A DNA stretch of 64,000 nt from JAHFPN01 sp963765745 (GTDB lineage Bacteria; Pseudomonadota; Alphaproteobacteria; Rhizobiales; Xanthobacteraceae), in NCBI GenBank assembly GCA_963765745.1, contig CAVXXM010000004.1, positions 243,201 to 307,200 of the forward strand. Reading direction: 5' to 3'. The notes under the pieces are model-generated. The model did not search any database. It was not told where the DNA came from and saw only the letters and a list, made by a program, of their open reading frames with translations. A program made the translations under genes and the position numbers. How positions within the stretch are numbered: the stretch's first letter is position 1; each line of letters starts with the position of its first letter. Shown piece by piece: positions 35,334-43,038 of the stretch.

Positions 35334-37440
35334 TCACGCCAGCCGGACGCTCTTGAGCGCGAAGGCATAGACCAGCGCTACCTCGTCGAGTCGGTCGAAG
35401 CGTCCGGCCGCGCCGCCGTGGCCCGCGTCCATGTTGGTCTTGAGCACGAGCGGATTCCGGTCGGTCTTGGTCGCGCGCAGCCGCGCCACCCATTTCGCCG
35501 GCTCCCAATAGGTCACGCGCGGATCGGACAGGCCGGCGAGCACGAGCATGGCCGGATAATTCTGCGCCCGCACATTGTCATAGGGCGAATAGGAGCGAAT
35601 GCGACCGAACGCCTCGGGATCGGTGATCGGATTGCCCCACTCGGGCCATTCCGGCGGCGTCAGCGGCAGCGTGTCGTCGAGCATCGTATTGAGCGCATCG
35701 ACGAACGGCACTTCTGCGACGACGGCGGCGAACAGATCGGGCCGCATATTGGCGACGGCGCCCATGAGCAATCCGCCGGCCGATCCGCCTTGCGCGACGA
35801 TGCGGCCGGGCGCGGCAAAGCCTTGACGCACAAGATGCTCACCGGCGGCGATGAAATCGGTGAAGGTGTTCTGTTTGTGCGCGAGCTTGCCCTCGCGATA
35901 CCAGCGCCAGCCCTTGTCGGTGCCGCCGCGGATGTGCGCGATGGCGACCACGAAGCCGCGCTCGACGAGCGACAGCCGGTTCGAATTGAACGAGGCCGGC
36001 ATCGCGATGCCATAGGCGCCGTAGCCATAGAGCAGGCACGGCGCTGTCTTGGTATCGATGTCGCGCCGGTGCAGGATCGACACCGGCACGGTCTCGCCGT
36101 CCTTGGCCGGCGCGAACACGCGCCGCGTGACGAAGCGCTTGGGATCGTGGCCCGAGGGAATTTCCTGGCGCTTCCTCAGCTCGCGCGTGCGCTTGGCCAT
36201 GTCGTAGTCCCAGGTCTCCGACGGCGTGGTCATCGACGCATAGACGAAGCGCAGGTTGTCGGTGACGAATTCGAGCCCGGTATCCATGCCGAGCGCATAG
36301 GCTTCCTCGGCGAAAGCGATGGTGTGCTCGTCGCCGTCCGTGAGCCGCCGCACGACGATGCGCGGCAGACCTTCATGACGCTCGAAGCGCACCAGCCAGT
36401 CGGCAAGCACGCCGACGTCGAGCACGAGGGTGCCGGGGCGATGCGCCACCAGCTCGCGCCAGTTCTCGCGGCCGGGCGCGGCGAGCGGCGCGGTCATGAT
36501 CTTGAAATCCTCGGCGCCGTCCGCGTTGGTGAAGATCACGAGCTGGTCTGCACCGCCGAAGCTCGGATGATGCTCCACCTGATAGCGCTCGCCGGTCTGG
36601 CGCGGCGCGATCAGCCGCGGTTTGGCGGAAAGATCGGAGAGATCAAGGAGATAGTTCTCGGTGGTCTCGCTGGCGCTGGCGCTGATCGCGGCGAACCGGC
36701 CCGCCTGCAATTCGCCGATTCCCACGAAGAAACCGGGGTCCGTTTCCTCATAGACGAGCCGATCCTCGGCCACGGGCGTGCCGAGCTTGTGCAGATAGAC
36801 GCGCGAGGGGCGATGGTCGGCGTCGAGCTTCACGTAATAGAAAGCGCTGCCGTCCGCGGTCCACACCGCGCCGCCGGTCGTGTCCGGCACCTCGTCGGCA
36901 AGCTCCTTGCCGGACGCCAGTTCGCGCACGCGGATGGTGAAATATTCCGAGCCCGCCGCGTCGGCCGACCAGGCCAGCCGGCCATGGCCGCGCGTATGGC
37001 GCGAAGGCCCGAGATTGTAATAGGCGTGGCCCTTGGCCAGCGCGTCGCCGTCGAGCAGCAGCTGCTCGCCGCCGCCCGCCGACGGAACGCGGCACAGCAG
37101 CGGATGCTGGCCGCCTTCGCGATAGCGGACGTAATAGGCGAAGGCGCCGTCGCGCGAGGGAACGGTGGAGTCGTCTTCCTTGATGCGGCCGCGCATCTCG
37201 GCCACCAGCCGTCTTTTGCAGCTCCGCCGCGTCGGCGAAATAGGCCTCGGCGTGCCGGTTCTCGGCTTCGAGATAGGCGCGAATTTCCGGCGCGAGCTTG
37301 GCCGGATCGCGCATCATCTCGCGCCAGTTTTCGTCGCGCAGCCAGGCATAGTCGTCGACCAGCCGCACGCCATGGACGATGCGTTCGGTCGGACGTTTGG
37401 GCGCGAACGGAACGGTGGGCGGCGCGGGCGCCTCAGCCAT
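35334..37440 (-). CDS. ptrB: Oligopeptidase B / prolyl oligopeptidase family (S9A), one frameshift
   Basis: A serine peptidase of about 700 residues that cleaves oligopeptides after basic residues. The N-terminal piece (HGVRLVDDYAWLRDENW) is in one frame. From about 37205 the protein continues in another with EMRGRIKEDDSTVPSRDG and RVRELASGKELADEVPD (beta propeller), then the hydrolase domain with YGAYGIAMPASF, the nucleophile motif GGSAGGLLMG, an aspartate near GLSDPRVTYWEPAKW and the His in DAGHGG. One base change near 37205 restores a full-length protein. The start overlaps the msrB end by 8 bases. Confidence 0.87.
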
Positions 37441-37855
37441 TCTTGTTCTCGTCGGGCATCAGCTTCAGCGCGCAGCCGTTCATGCAATAGCGCTGGCCGG
37501 TCGGTTTCGGGCCGTCGTCGAACACGTGGCCGAGATGCGCCTCGCAGGCGGCGCAGCGCACCTCCGTGCGGCGCATGAACAGCGAACCGTCCGCGTGCTC
37601 GGCGACCGCGCCCTTGTCGGAGGGCGCGTAGAAGCTCGGCCAGCCGGAGCCGGATTTGTATTTGGTGTCGGAGGAGAACAGCGGGTTGCCGCAGGAGACA
37701 CAGACATACATGCCCTTGCGCTTCTCGTTCAGGTACGGCCCGGTGCCCGGGCGTTCGGTGCCGTGCTCGCGGGTGATGTGATACTGCTCGGGCGTGAGCT
37801 GCTTGCGCCATTCTTCCGCGGTCTTCACGACTTTCGGGCGGGACGGCTCGGACAT
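37433..37855 (-). CDS. msrB: Peptide-methionine (R)-S-oxide reductase
   Basis: MsrB reduces methionine-R-sulfoxide in proteins. The 140-residue protein has zinc Cys pairs (VSCGNPLF and CAACEAHLGH), SGSGWPSFYAP, HVFDDGPKPTGQRYC with the catalytic Cys, then MNGCALKL. An extra Cys three residues after the catalytic one (MNGC instead of the common MNSA) might act as a resolving residue. The start at 37855 removes a non-family leader. It overlaps ptrB, so the two are co-translated. Confidence 0.93.
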   Translation of the reverse strand: MSEPSRPKVVKTAEEWRKQLTPEQYHITREHGTERPGTGPYLNEKRKGMYVCVSCGNPLFSSDTKYKSGSGWPSFYAPSDKGAVAEHADGSLFMRRTEVRCAACEAHLGHVFDDGPKPTGQRYCMNGCALKLMPDENKNG

Positions 37856-37954
37856 TGCTGGCTCCTGACCCGCGGGAAGGTTTGCCGCGGGCCCCGCAGA
37901 AGTAAGGCCGCACCCGCGCGCGCGCAAGCTCAGCGAGGGATCACGAGCGCGCGA

Positions 37955-38245
37955 TCATTTCCGCGTGCGGCGGCGCGAATCGAGCGCCCGCTGCATCCGC
38001 ACCAGCGTGAGATGGCGCATCAGGTCATAGCTGCGGCCCCAGGTGCGCGCCGCGCGGCGCTCGGCACGCAGCGCCCGGGCCAAGTGCCGCTCCAGATCGG
38101 GCTCGAGCTTGCGGCCCGGCCCGCCCAGGCCGAATACGATCATTCGGCGGTCGATCTCATGCCGAAGATCGAAGGCGCGATAGGCCCGGATGCGGCCCCA
38201 GGGCGGCCCCTTGGCGATCTGGCCGGGAGCGGGTCGTGGCTGCAT
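37955..38245 (-). CDS. Conserved small basic protein, unknown function
   Basis: A 96-residue, strongly basic protein (many Arg: GRSYDLMRHLTLVRMQRALD, RRTRK). No signal peptide or helix segment is evident and no family is recognised. The start has a well-spaced GGAGGA ribosome site, which supports it as a real gene over antisense noise. It lies about 100 bases upstream of msrB in the same direction. A nucleic-acid-binding role is possible from its charge but is not shown. Confidence 0.6.
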   Translation of the reverse strand: MQPRPAPGQIAKGPPWGRIRAYRAFDLRHEIDRRMIVFGLGGPGRKLEPDLERHLARALRAERRAARTWGRSYDLMRHLTLVRMQRALDSRRRTRK

Positions 38246-38332
38246 GGAATCCTCCGGCGGAATCGTTGCGATGCCGCCGAGTATCCGATGCCGGGGCGCG
38301 GTGTGGATAAAGTCCTATAGCGGTTCCGTCTG

Positions 38333-38446
38333 TTAGGAAAATTTACTTAAGTAAACCAAACGCTTGGTCGCCACCGAAAATTTTTTCGCGCTTCCTCTAT
38401 CCCCATGCGCTCGCCCGAGCGTATGCTCCTATGCAAATTTTCCTAA
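38333..38446 (+). promoter_or_regulatory. Paired inverted repeats upstream of the DnaA-like gene
   Basis: A perfect 12-bp inverted pair, TTAGGAAAATTT (38333-38344) and AAATTTTCCTAA (38435-38446), brackets the leader of the DnaA-like gene. A 14-bp palindrome, TTTACTTAAGTAAA, lies at 38342-38355 and overlaps the first arm. The stretch is clearly A+T-rich for this region. It has the look of operator sites around a promoter, and the downstream DNA-binding protein is the natural candidate ligand. Confidence 0.6.
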
Positions 38447-38459
38447 TAGGGAAGGTTCC

Positions 38460-38855
38460 ATGACCCAAATCGTTTCCCGCACCCAGTCCGATCGCTCGCC
38501 AGCCGCGCGGTCCGCGTCGGCCCCGCGCGCGACGGCGGCCGACGCCGCCCGCTGCCGCCTCGCCGCACAACTGGCCGCGCACCGCTTCGAGGTGCCACGC
38601 ACGACCTTGCTCGGTCGCGCGCGCGGCTCGCGCCGTGCCTCGGTCGCGCGCCAGGTCGCGATTTATCTTGCGCATGTGGCGCTCGGCGTGCCGCTCGACG
38701 CGGCCGCCCGCCAGTTCAAGCGCGACCGCAGCACCGTCGCCTTTGCCTGCCGTCAGGTCGAGGACCGGCGCGACGAACCCGCGTTCGATGCCGCGGTGGC
38801 TGATCTCGAATTGGCGCTGAAAGTGCTGCTCGAACTTGCCGCGGAGGCCGCATGA
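38460..38855 (+). CDS. DnaA domain IV-like HTH protein
   Basis: A 131-residue protein whose second half resembles the DNA-binding domain IV of the replication initiator DnaA: RQVAIYLAHVALGVPLDAAARQFKRDRSTVAFACRQVED carries the helix-turn-helix and the basic pre-helix. There is no AAA+ ATPase, so it cannot be a working initiator. Such stand-alone domain IV proteins may bind DnaA-box-like or unrelated operators. The next gene overlaps its stop (ATGA), so the two form an operon. The inverted repeats just upstream suggest autoregulation. Confidence 0.85.
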   Translation: MTQIVSRTQSDRSPAARSASAPRATAADAARCRLAAQLAAHRFEVPRTTLLGRARGSRRASVARQVAIYLAHVALGVPLDAAARQFKRDRSTVAFACRQVEDRRDEPAFDAAVADLELALKVLLELAAEAA

Positions 38856-39499
38856 GCGCGCGGCGTAAAAGCGCGCGGCCCCCGGCGCCCACGGAAACGC
38901 TCGATCCGCTGCACTACTTAGCCCAGCACGGCGGGCTGGGCCGCCCGGAGCCGCGCGACGACGTGTCCATTGCCGCGCTCCTGAACGAAGCCGAGAGCCC
39001 GCTGGCCTGGCTCGCCCGCCGCAAGGGCAAGGACGGCAAGCCGCTCATCGACGCGGCCCAGTTCGCCGCCGGCGAACGGTTGCGCGCCGATTTCACCCGC
39101 GCCGGCCTGACCCCGCGCGTCACCGCCAACTGGATCGCGCCGGTGGCGCAGGGCCGCCGCAGCTCCGGCTCGCCCGCCGCCTTCGCCGACGCGGTGCTCG
39201 CCGCCAAGGATCGGCTCGAGCACGCGCTCGCAGCGGCCGGTTCCGACTTCGGCGGACTCCTGCTCGATATCTGTTGTTTTCTGAAGGGCCTGGAGACCGT
39301 CGAGCGCGAGCGCCTCTGGCCGCCACGCACCGCGCGTATCGTGCTCGGCATGGCGCTGGATCGCCTCGCCGCCCATTACGGCATCGGGACCGAAGCCCGT
39401 GGCCGTGCGCGCGCGCCGATGCGCGCCTGGCAGGCGCCAGGCGCGAGGCCGACGATCGATGGAGCCACAGCGGGATCAACGACCGAGGTGCATGAGTAA
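38852..39499 (+). CDS. DUF6456 family protein with an altered C-terminus
   Basis: A 215-residue protein with the alphaproteobacterial DUF6456 features: AQFAAGERLRADFTRAGLTPRVTANW, then LLLDICCFLKGLETVERERLWPPRTARIVLGMALDRLAAHYG. No function is established. It is translationally coupled to the DnaA-like gene. The last 25 residues (RAWQAPGARPTIDGA onward) seem to be a foreign ending: a second, diverged copy of the same tail (RAWQAEGARPVMDASE, stop) lies at 40280-40330, beyond the two-gene cassette. The copy downstream is probably the original end. Confidence 0.85.
   Translation: MSARRKSARPPAPTETLDPLHYLAQHGGLGRPEPRDDVSIAALLNEAESPLAWLARRKGKDGKPLIDAAQFAAGERLRADFTRAGLTPRVTANWIAPVAQGRRSSGSPAAFADAVLAAKDRLEHALAAAGSDFGGLLLDICCFLKGLETVERERLWPPRTARIVLGMALDRLAAHYGIGTEARGRARAPMRAWQAPGARPTIDGATAGSTTEVHE
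39421..39450 (+). repeat. Left copy of the duplicated DUF6456 gene tail
   Basis: These bases encode RAWQAPGARP and match 40279-40309, with an exact 16-base core GCGCGCCTGGCAGGCG and a later exact GCGAGGCCG. The two copies differ at several bases, so this is not a fresh target-site duplication; one copy was probably brought in with the inserted DNA. This copy serves as the present end of the DUF6456 gene. Confidence 0.75.
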
Positions 39500-39523
39500 A
39501 TCCATGACAATCGAAGGAAAGCT

Positions 39524-39916
39524 ATGACGAAAACATCTGAAGTCGAATTGGCGCTTGTCCGTCTACAATGGCATCTCGCCGTGCATAATTTCGAAGAGAA
39601 GGCGAGGCAGTTCGGCCGGCTGATCGACGCGAAATATGATCCCAATCAGCCTCGTGATGATCGTGGTCGATGGACCGATCAAGCAGAGAGTCAGGGAACC
39701 AATGATGATAGTGGCGATGATACCGTCGACGGTTCGCCGCCCATTATCGATGTCGGGCGGCGTATCTCGCCTGCTCTCGAAGCACTATGCTTGACCCAAT
39801 ACCAACGAGATACATTCCAATGCACGATGGTCGGGTTACGAGCTTGCCACGCGCAGGCAGCGTTACGTTACTCCAACTGCCTCCGGGAACTCCCTATTCC
39901 ACCATTGAACTATTGA
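39524..39916 (+). CDS. Cassette protein with RDxxGRW motif (putative effector/toxin)
   Basis: A 130-residue protein. The N-terminal helix (ELALVRLQWHLAVHNFEEKARQF) leads into YDPNQPRDDRGRWTDQ, a motif I recognise from many rhizobial proteins that carry variable C-terminal domains. The C-terminal part has four Cys (LCLTQYQRDTFQCTM, LRACHAQ, NCLREL) and ends PIPPLNY. No enzyme motif is recognised. The next gene follows after 10 bases. G+C is visibly lower than in the neighbours. With its small acidic partner it has the layout of an effector-immunity or toxin-antitoxin pair, which is inference only. Confidence 0.65.
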   Translation: MTKTSEVELALVRLQWHLAVHNFEEKARQFGRLIDAKYDPNQPRDDRGRWTDQAESQGTNDDSGDDTVDGSPPIIDVGRRISPALEALCLTQYQRDTFQCTMVGLRACHAQAALRYSNCLRELPIPPLNY

Positions 39917-39926
39917 GGTCCTCATC

Positions 39927-40262
39927 ATGATCATCGCAAGTCGCTTGTTGAAACTGCGCGGCGCCGTCGCCGACATTGAAATACCCATCCGGATTTTCTT
40001 GCCCGAAAAGGTCGAAAATGACTGCTGGTCGTGCAGGTATGAAATCGATTGGCCGGACGGGAAATGGGCATTGGCTGCACACGGCACCAATTCGATCCAA
40101 GCGATCGATCTCGCTCTCCACATGATCGGAAGTGAGATTTACACGAGCAACTATCACAAGGCGGGCCAGTTGTTTCTGGAGGCGCCGGGACGCGGATACG
40201 GGTTCCCGGTTCCCAAGACTTTGCGCGATCTCTTGGAAGGAGACGACGCGAAATTCTATTAG
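39927..40262 (+). CDS. Cassette protein, DUF6968-like (putative immunity partner)
   Basis: A 111-residue acidic protein predicted as an alpha-beta fold: IEIPIRIFLPEKVENDCWSCRYEIDWPDGKWALAAHG, then AIDLALHMIGSEIYTSNYHKAGQLFLEAPG. It resembles DUF6968-type small proteins, an identification I hold only loosely. A GAGGTCC site sits before the ATG, 10 bases after the previous stop. Its small size, acidic charge and tight pairing with the RDxxGRW protein fit an immunity or antitoxin role; no experiment or known family function supports that yet. Confidence 0.6.
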   Translation: MIIASRLLKLRGAVADIEIPIRIFLPEKVENDCWSCRYEIDWPDGKWALAAHGTNSIQAIDLALHMIGSEIYTSNYHKAGQLFLEAPGRGYGFPVPKTLRDLLEGDDAKFY

Positions 40263-40278
40263 CGCCGCGTGCCCTGAG

Positions 40279-40330
40279 GCGCGCCTGGCAGGCGGAGGGG
40301 GCGAGGCCGGTGATGGATGCAAGCGAGTGA
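40279..40330 (+). pseudogene. Displaced original 3' end of the DUF6456 gene
   Basis: The frame reads RAWQAEGARPVMDASE and stops with TGA at 40328-40330, preceded by APRALR. This matches the DUF6456 C-terminus better than the tail now attached to the upstream gene. It has no start of its own. It is the piece left behind when the 39524-40262 cassette entered the 3' end of the gene. Confidence 0.7.
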
Positions 40331-40396
40331 TCGGGATTGTGCTGGCCCAGAACGCTGAATTCGTGCGAAAACTGATTTGCAGCAGGGTACGAAGCG

Positions 40397-40771
40397 ATGA
40401 ACCTCGCAAAACTCTACACCTGGGTCGTCGGCGGATTGTTCCTGGTGGCGGTGGGCTACACGCTGGCCGTCGAGCTGGTCACCGAAGGCGTCACGCTGGA
40501 GGCGGGTCACAAGGCGATCCACGTGGCGCTCGGTGTGTGGGCCGCATTCATCGTCGTCCAGAAGCGCGAAGCGCAATACCGGCTGTTCGCGCTCACCAAC
40601 GGCGTCCTCTGGGGCGCGGTTGCCCTCGTCGGCTGGACCATGCCCGACTATCTGGGCCTGGCAGCCTTCAACCGACTCGACACGATCCTGCATACGATCG
40701 TCGCGGTCACCGGCCTGCTCAGCGCGCTGCTGACGAAAACACCCGCGCGCGGGCCCTTGGCCGCCTCCTGA
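40397..40771 (+). CDS. Small four-helix membrane protein, unknown
   Basis: A 124-residue membrane protein with about four helices (residues 8-27, 42-55, 66-80 and 96-112) and short loops. The GHKAIHVALGVWAAFIVVQKREAQ segment contains two His at a helix start. No family is recognised. It lies just beyond the displaced DUF6456 tail and convergent with the hydrolase gene. The G+C content is like the core genome, so it is not part of the cassette. Confidence 0.7.
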   Translation: MNLAKLYTWVVGGLFLVAVGYTLAVELVTEGVTLEAGHKAIHVALGVWAAFIVVQKREAQYRLFALTNGVLWGAVALVGWTMPDYLGLAAFNRLDTILHTIVAVTGLLSALLTKTPARGPLAAS

Positions 40772-40794
40772 CGCAGCGCACGCGTCGAAAAATC

Positions 40795-41601
40795 TCACGC
40801 GCTCAGGAATGAGCGAATGAGCGGATTGATCACGTCCGGCCGCGTGAGCGGCGCCATGTGCCCCGCGCCGGGAACCTTGCGGAAGATCCAGCGGGGACAC
40901 GATTGGCGCAGGATCGCGGCAATCTCGCGAATCGGAAGGACCGTGACGGGGTCGTAGACCAGCATCGTGTCGCGCGGGAGCAGTGCGGCCCATTGCTCCG
41001 CCGTAGTCGTCTCGCTCATCACCGCGTCCCATTCGAAGAAGTTCGGTTTGAGCGCGTCGGCAAATGCCGCACGCCGCTCGGGCGGCGTGTCGCGCCAAGT
41101 TCCCTTGCCGCCCCAGTAATCGGCGAATACCTCGGCCGCGGCCGCCCATTCCCCGCGCGTGCCGAAAGTCTTGATCGCGTTGCGCAGTCCCATCGCTTCG
41201 GAGAAGGCATCGGCGCGTCCGGCTTGCGCCAGCAGATAAAACGGATTGGTTTCAAGCAAAACGAGTTTCGTCACGCGGCCTTGCAGGCGCGCGGCCGTCT
41301 TCATGGCGACTGAGCCGCCGAACGAATGGCCGACCAAATGGATCGCGCCGGCATCCGCCGGCAGCACCGCTTCGACAAGGCTCGCCTGGTCGTCGAGCGT
41401 CTGCGCGCGCTCGTTCGGCCAGGGCGGTGTCTTGCCATATCCGAACAAGTTCACGGCGCGGACACGAAAGCGGTCCTTCATCTCGTCCATCAGCCGGCGC
41501 CATTGACGCGCGCCCGATACGCTCGAATGGACAAGGACGACCGCGGGGCCAGCGTCGCCCGCTTCCAGAAAATCGACGGCGCTGGTTGGGGCGTCGGTCA
41601 A
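40795..41601 (-). CDS. Alpha/beta hydrolase
   Basis: An alpha/beta-hydrolase of about 268 residues. The oxyanion region is VVLVHSSVSGARQW, the nucleophile elbow is LVGHSFGG (Ser), and the catalytic His is in VPGAGHMAPLTRP near the C-terminus. There is no ATG before residue 40 or so; a TTG at 41601 with an upstream GGAGCGAGG stretch is the likeliest start, while the longer frame to 41655 would overlap sufE by 32 bases. The substrate is unknown; the sequence is of the general esterase/epoxide-hydrolase type. Confidence 0.8.
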   Translation of the reverse strand: MTDAPTSAVDFLEAGDAGPAVVLVHSSVSGARQWRRLMDEMKDRFRVRAVNLFGYGKTPPWPNERAQTLDDQASLVEAVLPADAGAIHLVGHSFGGSVAMKTAARLQGRVTKLVLLETNPFYLLAQAGRADAFSEAMGLRNAIKTFGTRGEWAAAAEVFADYWGGKGTWRDTPPERRAAFADALKPNFFEWDAVMSETTTAEQWAALLPRDTMLVYDPVTVLPIREIAAILRQSCPRWIFRKVPGAGHMAPLTRPDVINPLIRSFLSA

Positions 41602-41623
41602 GCGCAGCCTCGCTCCGTTGAAA

Positions 41624-42061
41624 TTACGCGGCCTGCGCCAACGCCGCCCTCGCATCCGCGCGGATGCGCTCGACCATGGAGCGAAATCCGTTCGAGCGCT
41701 GCGGGGTAAGATGTTCCTTGAGGCCGAGCTTCTCGAATAGCGCGATCGCGTCTTTCTCCAGGATCGCGCGCGCCGGCTGGTCTGAATAGAGCGAAAACAG
41801 GATCGCGATCAGGCCCTTCACGATATGGGCGTCGCTGTCGCCCTGGAACGAGAGCACCGGCCCGCCGCCGTTCTTCGTGGGCTTGGTCTCGCTCACCAGC
41901 CAAACCTGGCTGGCGCAGCCCTGTACCTTGTACTTGTCGGTGCGCGCGCCCGCGGGCAGCGGCGGCAGCGCCTTGCCGAGCTCGATCACATAACGATAGC
42001 GGTCGTCCCAGCTATCGAGGACGCTGAAATCGTCGATGACCTGCTCGATGTTCATACTCAA
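41624..42061 (-). CDS. sufE: SufE family sulfur-acceptor protein
   Basis: SufE takes sulfur from the cysteine desulfurase SufS and passes it to Fe-S cluster assembly. The 145-residue protein has WDDRYRYVIELGKALPPLP, the acceptor Cys in KVQGCASQVWLV, and FQGDSDAHIVKGLIAIL. The partner suf genes are not in this window, as is common for stand-alone sufE in this group. The start may be 42061 or the ATG two codons on. Downstream is the alpha/beta hydrolase gene; upstream is a palindrome-rich gap. Confidence 0.93.
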   Translation of the reverse strand: MSMNIEQVIDDFSVLDSWDDRYRYVIELGKALPPLPAGARTDKYKVQGCASQVWLVSETKPTKNGGGPVLSFQGDSDAHIVKGLIAILFSLYSDQPARAILEKDAIALFEKLGLKEHLTPQRSNGFRSMVERIRADARAALAQAA

Positions 42062-42135
42062 AGATATAAGTCAGTCAGGGCGATATTCCAAAAGCACGCT
42101 TAGATCCCATTTCCACGTCATGGCCGGGCTAGTCA

Positions 42136-42269
42136 CCACAAGTCGGGTTTACCCGACTTGTGGCATTTAATGGTGCGGAACTCGGGCAAGCCCGAGTTCC
42201 GCTGCCATCCCGCTTAGGGTGGCACGGCCTTGCCCGTGAAATCGGGATCACCGGGACAAGCCCGGTGAT
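42136..42269 (+). repeat. Intergenic palindromic repeat cluster (copy 2)
   Basis: Three stem-loops fill the gap between sufE and the DUF5330 gene: a 13-bp stem at 42136-42163 (CCACAAGTCGGGT / ACCCGACTTGTGG), a 13-bp stem at 42175-42202 (GCGGAACTCGGGC / GCCCGAGTTCCGC), and a 9-bp stem at 42247-42269. The first shares the CGGGTTTACCCG core and the AAGTCGG arm with the copy at 8174-8235, 34 kb away. This supports a dispersed repeat family. No coding sequence is seen here. Confidence 0.75.
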
Positions 42270-42290
42270 GACGTTCCAGTAACTGAGCGA

Positions 42291-42680
42291 CTAGGTCGGC
42301 CGGCGCGGCGGTAGCGGCACTTTCCCGGGCGCGCTCCAGGCCGGAGCCTGATCGGCGGGCGTCAGCGTATGCCGGCCCGGCTGCCCGGCCGGTGCGGCTT
42401 TGGGCGCGTCGGCGAAGCGGTCGGAGAGAAAGTCATAGAGCATCTTGGCGCCATGCTGCGCCTTCTGCCCGAAGGCCTGCATGGCGTGCGAGCCGGTCTC
42501 GCAGGCTTCGGGCTTGCGCTTGCAGAAGCCGCTCGCATCCTCGAGCGCGGTCTTGGCAGCGCCGAGCGTCTCGAGCGTGCTGACCTGCGGCTTGTTCGGA
42601 TCGGCGCGCTGGCCCGCCGGCGCCGGCAACAGCAGCACCACGATCGAAAGCCAGAATGCCACGCGCAACAGGAAGAACAT
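42291..42680 (-). CDS. DUF5330 family protein
   Basis: A 129-residue protein with one N-terminal membrane helix or uncleaved leader (FFLLRVAFWLSIVVLLLP). The DUF5330 core reads STLETLGAAKTALEDASGFCKRKPEACETG, with two conserved Cys that may form a disulfide, followed by AMLYDFLSD-like KMLYDFLSDRF and a Pro-rich tail (KVPLPPRRPT). It is probably periplasmic and anchored to the inner membrane. Function is unknown. The start at 42680 fits the family; the upstream extension does not. Confidence 0.82.
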   Translation of the reverse strand: MFFLLRVAFWLSIVVLLLPAPAGQRADPNKPQVSTLETLGAAKTALEDASGFCKRKPEACETGSHAMQAFGQKAQHGAKMLYDFLSDRFADAPKAAPAGQPGRHTLTPADQAPAWSAPGKVPLPPRRPT

Positions 42681-43038
42681 GACGTCCCCAGACGCGGCTT
42701 GTCCCCGCCGCGTTCGCCTGCACCATAGGACAGGAGCTTCCAAAGAAGCGTTCGGCCCATGGATGGCATTCGCGGCGAATTTTCATATTGCGGTTGATGA
42801 TTCGGAAACTATGCGCCGCCCGGCCAATGACGGCGGCTCCGGCCCGCCTTGGAAACCTTTCATTCACCATCCGGCGCGTGCCACAGGCGGAAGCGAGCGC
42901 AAGGCCCGTCCGGCGAGGCCTTTCGCGCCGTCTCGCCGGTAGCCTTAGCGTTCGCTTAAGCGGCCGATGCCACGATGCCGCTTAACAGGAGAGGGGGCGG
43001 CGCCGGTTCGCGCCGTGTATGCGTTGCGTAAATTCACC

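Noticed and set aside
35418..37490. A 690-codon plus-strand frame opposite ptrB
   Set aside because: Antisense to an obvious oligopeptidase; the composition is typical of a shadow frame.
40132..40812. A 226-codon plus-strand frame covering the displaced DUF6456 tail and the membrane protein
   Set aside because: Out of frame with both real genes here; the translation is Arg/Ala-rich without domain features.
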